17,204 bases of DNA from an uncultured Actinomycetes bacterium (GCA_903928615.1 CAIYRJ010000365.1:1-17204); one strand, 5' to 3'. Counted from the stretch's first letter, positions 8,232 through 14,650 are shown. The notes: a model not told the origin generated them from the letters alone. A program made the numbers and translations.

Positions 8232-8834
8232 GTGGTGATCCGCGCCCGGGCCATCGAGGTGCGCTACCAGCGCGGCGGCACGCTCGCGGTGAGCGGCGTG
8301 AACCTCGACCTCCGCGCCGGCGCGGGCCTGCTGGTCACCGGCGACCGCGGGTCGGGCAAGTCGAGCGTGCTGCGCGCCGTGCTGGGCCTGGCCGGCCCCG
8401 GCGGGGACATCACGGTGCTCGGCGCACCGGCGGGTGATCCCCCCACGCTGCGCCGCATCGGGTGGGCGCCGCAGGCGTGGCCCTTCGCGTTCGGCCTGAA
8501 GGGGCGCGACGTGGTGCGCATGGTGGCCGAACTGGGCGGGCACGGGTCTGCCGAGGCCGACCGCGCGATCGACGAGATGGCGGTGGAGGCCCCCGACGCC
8601 CGCGTGGAGGCCCTCGAGATGGAGGACGTGCGCCGCATCTGCATGGCCTGCGCGATCATGGGCGAGCCCGACCTGCTCGTGCTCGACGACCCGTGGGAGT
8701 TCCCCGAGACGACCGATGCCATCCGCCGCGCCATGGCGCGCGGTGCAGCGGTGCTCGCGGCGTCGTCGGACCCCGGCGGGCTCGCCGGGCTGCTCGGCGC
8801 GGGCATCCACCTCGTGGAGGGGAGCCCGGGATGA
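8232..8834 (+). CDS. ABC transporter ATP-binding protein with degenerate catalytic motifs
   Basis: A 200-aa nucleotide-binding domain with an intact Walker A (GDRGSGKSS, 37-45) and a Q-loop Gln81 (GWAPQAW). The rest of the catalytic apparatus is altered. The signature LSGGQ aligns without gaps to LEMED (128-132), Walker B reads LLVLDDP (148-154) with Asp instead of the catalytic Glu, and the H-loop His is replaced in VLAASSDP (174-181). ATP may bind but hydrolysis should be poor. The stop overlaps the permease ATG (ATGA), so this is one transporter. The start is uncertain: GTG 8232 or 8235 has weak Shine-Dalgarno support, whereas an in-frame CTG at 8202 overlaps the ferredoxin stop and has GGAGAAG eight bases before it. 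No sign of frameshift. Confidence 0.85.
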   Translation: MVIRARAIEVRYQRGGTLAVSGVNLDLRAGAGLLVTGDRGSGKSSVLRAVLGLAGPGGDITVLGAPAGDPPTLRRIGWAPQAWPFAFGLKGRDVVRMVAELGGHGSAEADRAIDEMAVEAPDARVEALEMEDVRRICMACAIMGEPDLLVLDDPWEFPETTDAIRRAMARGAAVLAASSDPGGLAGLLGAGIHLVEGSPG

Positions 8835-9649
8835 ACCCGACCCTCGTAATCGGCCGCATCGAGGCCCGCGGCATCAGCCGTCGGCGGTGGTTCCTCGCGA
8901 TGCTGGTGCTCGGCGCGGGCGTCATCATCGCCGGCGCGGTGCTGGCCGCCAACCGCACCGACCTCGCTGCGCTCGACACCATGCGCTCGTGGACCGCGGC
9001 CGTCTACCTGGTGGGCGGCCTGCTTGTGGCCGCCACGCTGGGCGCCAGCACGGTGAACCGCGATGCCGACGGGGGCTGGGTGGGCCTGCAGGTGGCCACG
9101 GGCACGCCCAGGGCCACCGTGGCGCTCGCGCGGATCGCGGGTCGGCTGGCGATCCTCATCGCGGTGTTCGTCATCTGGATGGCCATCGCCGCGATCTGCT
9201 CGGCGGCAATCGGCCAGGGCGGCGACGGCGCGCTGTTCGTCCACGGCCTGGCGATGCTCGAGAACATGGTGCTGGTGCTGGTGACCGCCGCGCTCTGCAG
9301 CGTGGCGCTCGGCCCCGTGGCATCTGGGATCGTGGCGATCTTCTTCTACGTCTCGTGCCTCTCGCTCGTCAATCTCATGGCGGCGTCGAACGACGGCGTG
9401 ATCGGCACCGCCTGGAGCGGGCTCATCTCGGGCCTCTACTACCTCTTCCCGCGCGCCATCACCTCGCCCATGCTGAGCGACATGCAGGGGCGCGGCGCGG
9501 CCGGCGTGGCCGGCGCGCAGTTGGAGATCAACCAGAACATCGTGTTCGTACCCGCGTCGTCGTGGCTCACGGTGCTCTGGACGCTCCTCTGGTGCGCGGT
9601 GATCGCCGTGGCGGCGGCGCTGTCATTCCGCCGCCGGGCCCTCTCGTAG
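8831..9649 (+). CDS. ABC-2-type permease subunit
   Basis: The 272-aa protein has six predicted membrane helices (about 20-41, 55-76, 103-128, 141-160, 162-186 and 246-265) and a basic N-terminus (RISRRRWF region at 14-21) as in ABC-2 export permeases. Between helices 2 and 3 is the cytoplasmic coupling-type segment NRDADGGWVGLQVATGTPR; between 5 and 6 is a large external loop of about 60 residues. It starts with an ATG overlapping the stop of the ATPase gene, so the two form a transporter. It is last in the plus-strand series that begins with corA. The substrate is unknown; ABC-2 permeases with small ATPases typically export lipids, peptides or drugs. Confidence 0.82.
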   Translation: MNPTLVIGRIEARGISRRRWFLAMLVLGAGVIIAGAVLAANRTDLAALDTMRSWTAAVYLVGGLLVAATLGASTVNRDADGGWVGLQVATGTPRATVALARIAGRLAILIAVFVIWMAIAAICSAAIGQGGDGALFVHGLAMLENMVLVLVTAALCSVALGPVASGIVAIFFYVSCLSLVNLMAASNDGVIGTAWSGLISGLYYLFPRAITSPMLSDMQGRGAAGVAGAQLEINQNIVFVPASSWLTVLWTLLWCAVIAVAAALSFRRRALS

Positions 9650-9671
9650 CGCCCGCGGGGCGCGAGTCCGA

Positions 9672-10775
9672 CTAGGCCGAGACGGCCTCGCGGGCCACGC
9701 GCCCGTAGGTGGTGTTGCGCTCCACGGGCGTGCGCCCGCCACCGCGGATGAGATCGCCGATGCGCTCACGGGTGAGGCCGAGGGGCGTCTGGACGGTGGT
9801 GGCATGCGCCACGCGCTCCTCCACGAGCGTCCCGGACAGGTCGTCCAGGCCGAAGCGAAGGCCCTCCTGCGTGATGTCCTCCTCGAGCATGACCCAGTGA
9901 CCCTTGATGTGGGGCACGTTGTCGAGCACGAGGCGCGAGAGCGCGATGGTGCGCAGCTTCTCGTCGCGCGATGGGCCGGGCAGGTACGAGAAGTCGGTGT
10001 TGCCGGGCAGGAAGGGCAGCGGGATGAATGCCTGGAACCGGGCGGGGCTGCCCGCGGCGATGCCCTCGTCCTGCAGCCCGCGCAGGCGGATCATGTGGTC
10101 CACCTTCTCCTCGGGCGTCTCGAAGTGCCCGAAGAGCAGCGTGGCGTTGGTGGGCAGTCCCAGGGCATGGGCGTCGCGGTGGACGTCCAGCCACACCTCG
10201 GCGGGCACCTTGCGGTCGGCGATGATCTTGCGCACGCGCGGGCTGAACACCTCGGCGCCACCGCCCGGCATGCTGTCGTGCCCGGCGGCGATGAGGCGCT
10301 CCAGGGCCTCGCGCGGCGTGACCTTCGCCATGCGCGCGACGAACTCCACCTCGACAGCCGTGAGGGCCGTGAGCGACACGTGCGGCAGCGCGGCCTTGAG
10401 CTCGCGGAAGAGATCCTCGTAGTACTCGAGCGTGTACTCCTTGGTCATCCCGCCCACGATGTGGAGCTCGGTGATGCCGAGGTCAGAGATCTGCTGCGCG
10501 CGGTCCACGAGCTGGTCGACCGAGTAGGCATATGCCCGCGGGTCGTGGTCGGTCCACACGGCGAACGCGCAGAACCCGCACCCCACCACGCAGATATTCG
10601 TGGGGTTGAGGTAGCCGTTGACGTTGTAGGTGACCTCGTCGCCGTGCATCCGGCGGGCGACGGTCTCGGCGGCGGCCCCGAGGTCGTCCAGCGGGGCCTG
10701 CTCGTAGAGGGCCACGGCCTCGTCGGCGCTGATGCGCTCGCCCTCCGCGGCCTTGGAGAGGATGGCGTCGATCAT
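9672..10775 (-). CDS. mqnE: Aminofutalosine synthase, radical SAM
   Basis: MqnE joins 3-[(1-carboxyvinyl)oxy]benzoate and S-adenosylmethionine into aminofutalosine, an early step of the futalosine route to menaquinone. The 367-aa protein has the radical-SAM cluster motif CVVGCGFC (Cys62, 66, 69), the SAM-binding HIVGG at 105-109, GGGAEVFSPRVRK at 171-183, TNATLLFGHFETPEEKVDH at 209-227 and FQAFIPLPFLPGNT at 247-260. GGGAEVF plus FQAFIPL separates MqnE from the related MqnC and CofH. The ATG at 10775 follows a TACCAT box by seven bases. A longer frame extending to 11384 is antisense to the DUF1802 gene and is not used. Its presence implies futalosine-type menaquinone synthesis; the partner genes are not in the window. 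Confidence 0.93.
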   Translation of the reverse strand: MIDAILSKAAEGERISADEAVALYEQAPLDDLGAAAETVARRMHGDEVTYNVNGYLNPTNICVVGCGFCAFAVWTDHDPRAYAYSVDQLVDRAQQISDLGITELHIVGGMTKEYTLEYYEDLFRELKAALPHVSLTALTAVEVEFVARMAKVTPREALERLIAAGHDSMPGGGAEVFSPRVRKIIADRKVPAEVWLDVHRDAHALGLPTNATLLFGHFETPEEKVDHMIRLRGLQDEGIAAGSPARFQAFIPLPFLPGNTDFSYLPGPSRDEKLRTIALSRLVLDNVPHIKGHWVMLEEDITQEGLRFGLDDLSGTLVEERVAHATTVQTPLGLTRERIGDLIRGGGRTPVERNTTYGRVAREAVSA

Positions 10776-10782
10776 GGGCCCG

Positions 10783-10788
10783 ATGGTA
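10783..10788 (-). promoter_or_regulatory. -10 box of mqnE (leaderless type)
   Basis: On the minus strand GC-TACCAT, seven bases, ATG. It is the left arm of an inverted repeat shared with the divergent gene. Confidence 0.55.
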
Positions 10789-10806
10789 GCGCCGGTTCGC
10801 GCTACC
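10785..10806. repeat. 22-bp inverted repeat joining the two divergent -10 boxes
   Basis: Arms GGTAGCG (10785-10791) and CGCTACC (10800-10806) are perfectly complementary around an eight-base centre. Each arm carries the first bases of one -10 box, so a dimeric regulator bound here, or polymerase itself, could act on both mqnE and the DUF1802 gene. The symmetry may simply come from two similar promoters placed back to back. Confidence 0.5.
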
Positions 10807-10808
10807 TT
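10803..10808 (+). promoter_or_regulatory. -10 box of the DUF1802 gene (leaderless type)
   Basis: GC-TACCTT, six bases, GTG at 10815. No Shine-Dalgarno is possible in this spacing. Confidence 0.5.
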
Positions 10809-10814
10809 TGCCGA

Positions 10815-11405
10815 GTGCAGCCGTTCGCGCTGAAGGAATGGGCAACCGTCATCGCCGCCATGCTGGCGGGCGACCAGGTGGTGATGCTGCGAAAGGGTGG
10901 CATCGGCGAGAAGCGGTTCGACGTGCCCCATCGCGAGTTCCTGCTGCTGCCCACCCATGTGCACCAGCGCCCCGAGCTGCTGGCGCCCGAAGTGGCCGAG
11001 CGGTGGCCCGATCTGTTGGCCGTCACCGAGGAGCCGGCACGGGTGGGCATCACCGCCTGGTGCGAGGTGGCCGACGTGCACGAGGTGAGCGAGCAGGCCG
11101 AGCTCGACGCCCTCGCCCCGTTCCATGTGCTCGGCCCCGACTATGCGGGGGCGCGCCTGCGCTGGCGCCCGAAGCACCCGCTGCTGGTGATCGTGCCGCG
11201 CGTGCACCGCGTGGCCCCTCCCCTCCCCCTTGATGTCTCGGCCGACATGCGCGGCTGCCGCAGCTGGGTGGAGGTGCCCCTGCAGATGCCGGCGGCCGAC
11301 CCGGTGCTGGATGACGCGCGGTTCGCCGAGGTGCGCGCGCAGGTGGGCGCGGCCCTCGCCGCCGCCCGTCCGGAGTCGCCTCACGGCGCCCCGGCGCTGG
11401 GCTAG
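10815..11405 (+). CDS. DUF1802 family protein
   Basis: This 196-aa protein fits the DUF1802 family of unknown function. Family traits are the opening FALKEWATVI (4-13), LRKGGIGE (25-32), HREFLLLPTHVHQ (39-51), and RLRWRPKHPLLVIVPRVHR (114-132), the last being the usual strand pair near the C-terminus. There is no signal or membrane segment. The GTG at 10815 gives the typical start a few residues before ALKEWA; the frame open much further upstream is antisense to mqnE. It diverges from mqnE with 39 bases between starts. Its TAG stop lies inside the -10 box of the next gene. Biochemical role is unknown. Confidence 0.85.
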   Translation: MQPFALKEWATVIAAMLAGDQVVMLRKGGIGEKRFDVPHREFLLLPTHVHQRPELLAPEVAERWPDLLAVTEEPARVGITAWCEVADVHEVSEQAELDALAPFHVLGPDYAGARLRWRPKHPLLVIVPRVHRVAPPLPLDVSADMRGCRSWVEVPLQMPAADPVLDDARFAEVRAQVGAALAAARPESPHGAPALG

Positions 11406-11408
11406 CCT
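11403..11408 (+). promoter_or_regulatory. -10 box of the 108-aa gene, overlapping the upstream stop codon
   Basis: GC-TAGCCT, six bases, GTG at 11415. The first three bases are the TAG stop of the DUF1802 gene, so one sequence ends translation and helps start transcription. Confidence 0.45.
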
Positions 11409-11414
11409 GCAACC

Positions 11415-11741
11415 GTGCCGTACGCGGACGACTTCGATTCAGTGCTCGCCGAGCTCGCGCCCGACTGGGCATCGCTCGAGTGCTACCTCACCGTTGACGA
11501 CCCCCTTCGCCTCGCCGAGGCCCGGGTGGCCCTCGCACGCGCCAACGGGCGCCCGGTGCGCGAGGACGCCGACCACGACTTCGCGATCACCGTGGCCAAC
11601 ACGCATGGCCGCGGAGCGCGCGCCGGCGTGGTGCGCTCGGCACTGCGCACGCTCGACGACCGCGGGGTGACCGGCCGCATCTGGATGGGCGCGGCCTACG
11701 ACTCCCTGCGTCCCGCCCCCGCGCACCGGTACGGGCCCTAG
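11415..11741 (+). CDS. Hypothetical protein, 108 aa
   Basis: No family was recognised. The small soluble protein opens MPYADDFDSV with acidic helices, followed by ALARANGRPVRED and a strand-rich centre (HDFAITVANTHGR at 54-66). A helix (VVRSALRTLDDRG) and a WMGAAYDSLRP motif close it, ending in a basic RYGP. This gives a plausible mixed alpha/beta fold. It starts with GTG nine bases after the DUF1802 stop and ends two bases before the winged-helix gene, so it probably belongs to the same transcription unit, with a second promoter from the TAGCCT box. Third-position GC supports coding. Confidence 0.7.
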   Translation: MPYADDFDSVLAELAPDWASLECYLTVDDPLRLAEARVALARANGRPVREDADHDFAITVANTHGRGARAGVVRSALRTLDDRGVTGRIWMGAAYDSLRPAPAHRYGP

Positions 11742-11743
11742 GC

Positions 11744-12178
11744 ATGTACCGCGACGAGGACGACCTGCAGCTGCTCGCCGAGGTGGCGGGCGTGCTCGAC
11801 CAGGTGGTGATGGACGCGGGCCTGTCATCGGGCTCGTACCTGCTGCTGCGCTCGCTCGCGCGCGAGCCCGACGGCCGGCCCATGACCGCGCTCGCCGAGG
11901 AGTTCGGCGCGGACCCCGACGAGATCGCCGCCGCCGCGAAGTCGCTGTCGGTTGCGGGGCTGGTGGACGTGGAGGGCACCGGCGTGGTGGCCACTGCCGT
12001 GGGCCGGCAGGCCGCGGAGGAGATCGACGCCAAGGGCAATGAGGCGATTCGCGAGTACGTGCTGGAGCGCCCGCACTCGGCCACCATCTACGGCCTCGTG
12101 GCATCGATGCAGGCCGGGCGCTTCACCGTTGAGGACCTCATCGAGTTCCTGATGGAGGACGAGGACGCCGAGGACTGA
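11744..12178 (+). CDS. Winged-helix (MarR-like) protein
   Basis: The 144-aa acidic protein carries a winged helix-turn-helix: an N-terminal dimer-type helix (DLQLLAEVAGVLDQVVMDAG, 7-26), then LSSGSYLLLRSLAREP, the HTH MTALAEEFGADPDEIAAAAK (47-66), and a wing LVDVEGTGVVATAVGRQAAEEI at 73-94. The C-terminal helices end in a strongly acidic tail (MEDEDAED). The domain order resembles MarR-type regulators, though the recognition helix contains few basic residues, which is unusual for DNA contact. The start is an ATG two bases after the preceding stop, so expression depends on upstream transcription. It could be a DNA-binding regulator or a wHTH used for protein contacts. Confidence 0.68.
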   Translation: MYRDEDDLQLLAEVAGVLDQVVMDAGLSSGSYLLLRSLAREPDGRPMTALAEEFGADPDEIAAAAKSLSVAGLVDVEGTGVVATAVGRQAAEEIDAKGNEAIREYVLERPHSATIYGLVASMQAGRFTVEDLIEFLMEDEDAED

Positions 12179-12221
12179 CCCCGGCGCGGCGCGCGGTGTC
12201 GGATGCGTCGGGGGGCATGCG

Positions 12222-12227
12222 TAACCT
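12222..12227 (+). promoter_or_regulatory. -10 box of the aldo/keto reductase gene (leaderless type)
   Basis: TAACCT, eight bases, ATG at 12236. This favours 12236 over the in-frame ATG at 12203, which would sit upstream of the promoter. Confidence 0.5.
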
Positions 12228-12235
12228 CACTGCCC

Positions 12236-13318
12236 ATGCGCTATCGGGAGATCCCCGGCACCGGAATCCGCGTGTCGGAAGTGGCGTTCGGCGCCGAGCC
12301 GTTCGCCATCGGCTGGTGGGGTGACGACGGGGACGACGAGGCCCAGCACCTGCTGCACGCCGCCCTCGACCGGGGCATCACGCTCTTCGACGCCTCCGAC
12401 CGCGACGGCGAGGGCCGGGTGCAGCAGGTGCTGGGCCGCGCCTTCGCCGGGCGCCGCGACCGCGTGGTGCTGGCAACTCGCGTGGGCTACGCCTGGCAGG
12501 ACGCCGAGCCGCGCAAGCCCGGACGCCCGATGCCCCAGGACTTCCGCCCCGATGCCATCCGCGCGGCCGTGCGTGCCAGCGCCGAGCGCATGGGAGGCAT
12601 GATCGACATCTGCGAGCTGCACCATCCCCCGCGCCGCGCACTGGCCGACGACGCCCTGGCGCAGGCCATGGACGAACTGGTGGCCGAGGGCACCGTGCGC
12701 GCGTTCGGGGTGGCCATCCCGGCCGGTGCCCGGCCCGGGGATGGCCGTCGGCTCATCCGGCAGAAGCGCTTCCCCGTGCTCGATGTGGAGCTGGGCATGC
12801 TCGGGCACGACCCCGGGGCGGAGATCGCCGGGCTCGCGCAGGCCGCCGGGTCATGCGTGATCGCCCGCGGGGCCCACTGCCGCGGCCTGCTGGAGGGCAA
12901 GTACTCGCGCGAGACCACCTTCCCGCCGGGTGACCCACGCGCCGACATCACCCGCGAGTGGCTCGAGGAGGGCCTTCGCCGCGTAGGCACCCTCGACTTC
13001 CTGCACGCCGCCGGGCGGCCGTGGAGCCTCGGGCAGGCGGCGATCCTCTGGGTGCTCTCGCGGCCGGGCGTGGCATCGGTGGTCACCCCCATCCATTCCG
13101 AGGAGCAACTCGACGAGTTCGCGCGCGCCATCGACCTGCCCCCGCTGTCGGATGACGACCTCGCGCGCATTGAGGCGCTCATCGAGTCGGACTTCCAGCC
13201 CGAGCCGGAAGCGGAGGCCGGGGATACGGAGCCCGCGGAAGCGGACGCTGCGGACGCGGAGGCCGGGGACGCGGAGGCCGGGGACGCGGAGGCGGTGGGG
13301 GCTACTGCAGCGGCGTGA
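12236..13318 (+). CDS. Aldo/keto reductase-fold protein with altered active site
   Basis: The 360-aa protein has the (beta/alpha)8 fold of the Tas/general-stress AKR group, recognisable from RVSEVAFGAEPF (12-23), IDICELHHPP (123-132), RGLLEGKYSRETTFPPGD (216-233) and a C-terminal QAAILWVLSRPGVASVVTPIHSEEQLDE. The tetrad Asp-Tyr-Lys-His is incomplete. Asp52 (LFDASD) and His129 are kept, but the Tyr position is Asp57 (DRDGEGR instead of xYG) and the Lys position is Arg82 (VVLATRVG). Hydride transfer chemistry would be impaired. After about residue 320 a low-complexity acidic tail follows (Glu/Ala/Asp/Gly), encoded by a 15-base repeat. It ends in a convergent overlap with the minus-strand gene. 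The alternative is a divergent AKR with another proton donor. Confidence 0.85.
   Translation: MRYREIPGTGIRVSEVAFGAEPFAIGWWGDDGDDEAQHLLHAALDRGITLFDASDRDGEGRVQQVLGRAFAGRRDRVVLATRVGYAWQDAEPRKPGRPMPQDFRPDAIRAAVRASAERMGGMIDICELHHPPRRALADDALAQAMDELVAEGTVRAFGVAIPAGARPGDGRRLIRQKRFPVLDVELGMLGHDPGAEIAGLAQAAGSCVIARGAHCRGLLEGKYSRETTFPPGDPRADITREWLEEGLRRVGTLDFLHAAGRPWSLGQAAILWVLSRPGVASVVTPIHSEEQLDEFARAIDLPPLSDDDLARIEALIESDFQPEPEAEAGDTEPAEADAADAEAGDAEAGDAEAVGATAAA
13253..13293 (+). repeat. 15-bp tandem repeat in the reductase tail
   Basis: A 15-base unit (ACGCGGAGGCCGGGG) is repeated almost perfectly about 2.7 times at 13253-13293, with a degenerate copy near 13211-13230. Each unit encodes five residues (DAEAG), so copy changes would keep the frame. 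Confidence 0.75.
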
Positions 13319-13976
13319 CGTGGGCGCGGGCCATCTCGTCCGCGGCCTCCACGATGCCGGGCATGGCCTCGGCGAGCATCTTACCGAGTGACGCCCCGAG
13401 CCCCGCGGCATCGGCTGCGCGCTCCACCTCGATCAGCGCCTGCAGGAGCGCGGGGTCGAGGGAGTCCTGGCGCTCCACGAGGGGCTCGGTGAGCCCGGCG
13501 AACGTGGCGTAGGCCGCGTGGGCGCGCTCCTGGATGGCCGCGGCCTCGTCGAGGTCGATGAGCGAGGCGATGATTCGGCGGGGGTCCTCGCGCCAGGTGG
13601 CCAGGTCGTCGGCGGCCGCAGCGGCGCGCCCGAGCGCCTCGACCGCTGCCGGCATGTCGCCGACCCACCCCGCCATGGCGTCGGCAGGGGCGCGGAATGC
13701 GCGGAGTGCCGCGGCGTCGACGGCGTCGTCGACCAGCTCCGCGGCGAGCCCGGCCTGCGCGACGTCGCGGAACCGGGTGAGCGACGGCTCGGGGTCGAGG
13801 GCGTCATCGAGGCAGAGGAACGCCGGGCCCTCGAGCGCCACCAGCCACGCGCGCCCGCCTGCGCCCGGGCGCACCGCCCGCAGCCCCAGCATGGGCACGC
13901 CCGCCACGCCCACGGCGGCCTCGCGCGCGGCCATCATGTCGCCCTCCATACGGGCGATGTCGAGGTCCCCGCTCAT
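13302..13976 (-). CDS. Hypothetical protein, 224 aa
   Basis: I do not recognise a family. The protein begins MSGDLDIARMEGDMM. It has a first strand-rich third (VGVAGVPMLGLRAVRPG, GRAWLVALEGPAFLCLDD) and a long Ala/Glu/Asp-rich helical remainder (from about 70 to 220). There is no signal peptide and no membrane segment. The alanine-rich helices suggest an all-helical bundle attached to a small beta domain. The ATG at 13976 has GGAAGGG eight bases upstream on the minus strand. ATGs at codons 10, 14 and 15 are alternatives (GGAGGG precedes the latter pair). It overlaps the aldo/keto reductase stop by 17 bases convergently and diverges from the NUDIX gene by 38 bases. Coding seems likely from codon bias and tight packing. 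Confidence 0.72.
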   Translation of the reverse strand: MSGDLDIARMEGDMMAAREAAVGVAGVPMLGLRAVRPGAGGRAWLVALEGPAFLCLDDALDPEPSLTRFRDVAQAGLAAELVDDAVDAAALRAFRAPADAMAGWVGDMPAAVEALGRAAAAADDLATWREDPRRIIASLIDLDEAAAIQERAHAAYATFAGLTEPLVERQDSLDPALLQALIEVERAADAAGLGASLGKMLAEAMPGIVEAADEMARAHVTPLQ

Positions 13977-14000
13977 CGCGGTGCCCTTCCGGGGCGGGCG

Positions 14001-14006
14001 TACACT
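14001..14006 (+). promoter_or_regulatory. -10 box of the NUDIX gene (leaderless type)
   Basis: TACACT, eight bases, ATG at 14015. The same hexamer precedes the corA transcription unit. Confidence 0.5.
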
Positions 14007-14014
14007 CGGCCGCG

Positions 14015-14650
14015 ATGAACGCCCCCGCCAAGCGCACCGCCACGGGCCCGCATCCCGCGCCCGCCGCGCCGTCGGCCGCGGAACTCGCGCAGGTGCTGCC
14101 CGAGGCCCTGGAGAGTCGCAATCGCGTGACGCTCGAGGCCACCGGCCGCGATGCAGGCGTTCTGCTCATCCTCTTCGACGTCGATGACGCCGGTCACGTG
14201 GTGCTCACCAAGCGATCGCAGTTCGTGGCCACTCACAAGGGCGAGATCTCGCTGCCCGGCGGCAAGTTCGAGCCCGAGGACGTCGACCTGCTCGGATCGG
14301 CCCTGAGGGAGACCGAGGAGGAGATCGCCGTGCCGCGATCGTCCCTCACCGTGCTCGGGCCGCTCGATGACGTGCACACGATGGCGAGCGGGTTCACCGT
14401 GAGTCCCTGGGTGGCCCATCACGCGGGCGGGCGCCCGGTGATGACCCCGGAGGAAAGCGAGATCGCGCGCATCCTCGAGGTGCCGCTGGCAGACGTGCTG
14501 GCCGCCGATCGCCTCATCCCCGAGCCACCGACCATCGAGACGCTTCGCTACCCGCTGATGGGCGAGGACGTCTGGGGACTCACCGCGCGCATTCTCCGCA
14601 CGTTCAGTGACGTGGTGCACCGGATCGCCGGGCAGGGCGCGCGACGCTAG
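14015..14650 (+). CDS. NUDIX hydrolase, CoA pyrophosphatase-like
   Basis: The 211-aa protein resembles the CoAse branch of NUDIX enzymes, which cleave coenzyme A or acyl-CoA at the pyrophosphate. The combination LTKRSQFVATHKGEISLPGG (64-83) is the CoAse lead-in: KRS, then HKGEISLPGG. It is followed by the NUDIX helix with ALRETEEEIAV (96-106), where Glu102 and Glu103 would bind metal. The conserved Gly after EEI is Ala105, a small deviation. The C-terminal half has VSPWVAH, EVPLADVLA and a helical end. An Ala/Pro-rich N-terminal extension of about 45 residues precedes the domain. The ATG at 14015 follows a TACACT box by eight bases. Its TAG shares CTAG with the convergent gene. The exact substrate is inferred. 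Confidence 0.88.
   Translation: MNAPAKRTATGPHPAPAAPSAAELAQVLPEALESRNRVTLEATGRDAGVLLILFDVDDAGHVVLTKRSQFVATHKGEISLPGGKFEPEDVDLLGSALRETEEEIAVPRSSLTVLGPLDDVHTMASGFTVSPWVAHHAGGRPVMTPEESEIARILEVPLADVLAADRLIPEPPTIETLRYPLMGEDVWGLTARILRTFSDVVHRIAGQGARR

Noticed and set aside
9650..9690. Possible terminator hairpins in the permease/mqnE convergent gap
   Set aside because: CGCCC-GCG-GGGCG and GGCC-GAGAC-GGCC can pair, but stems are 4-5 bp and no T-run follows; such pairings are frequent in GC-rich DNA.
9672..11384. 570-codon minus-strand frame covering mqnE and beyond
   Set aside because: Only the first 1104 bases from 10775 match MqnE. The extension is antisense to the DUF1802 gene and is a GC-bias artefact.
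12203..12235. Upstream ATG of the aldo/keto reductase frame
   Set aside because: The added eleven residues are not part of the fold, and the TAACCT box lies between this ATG and 12236.
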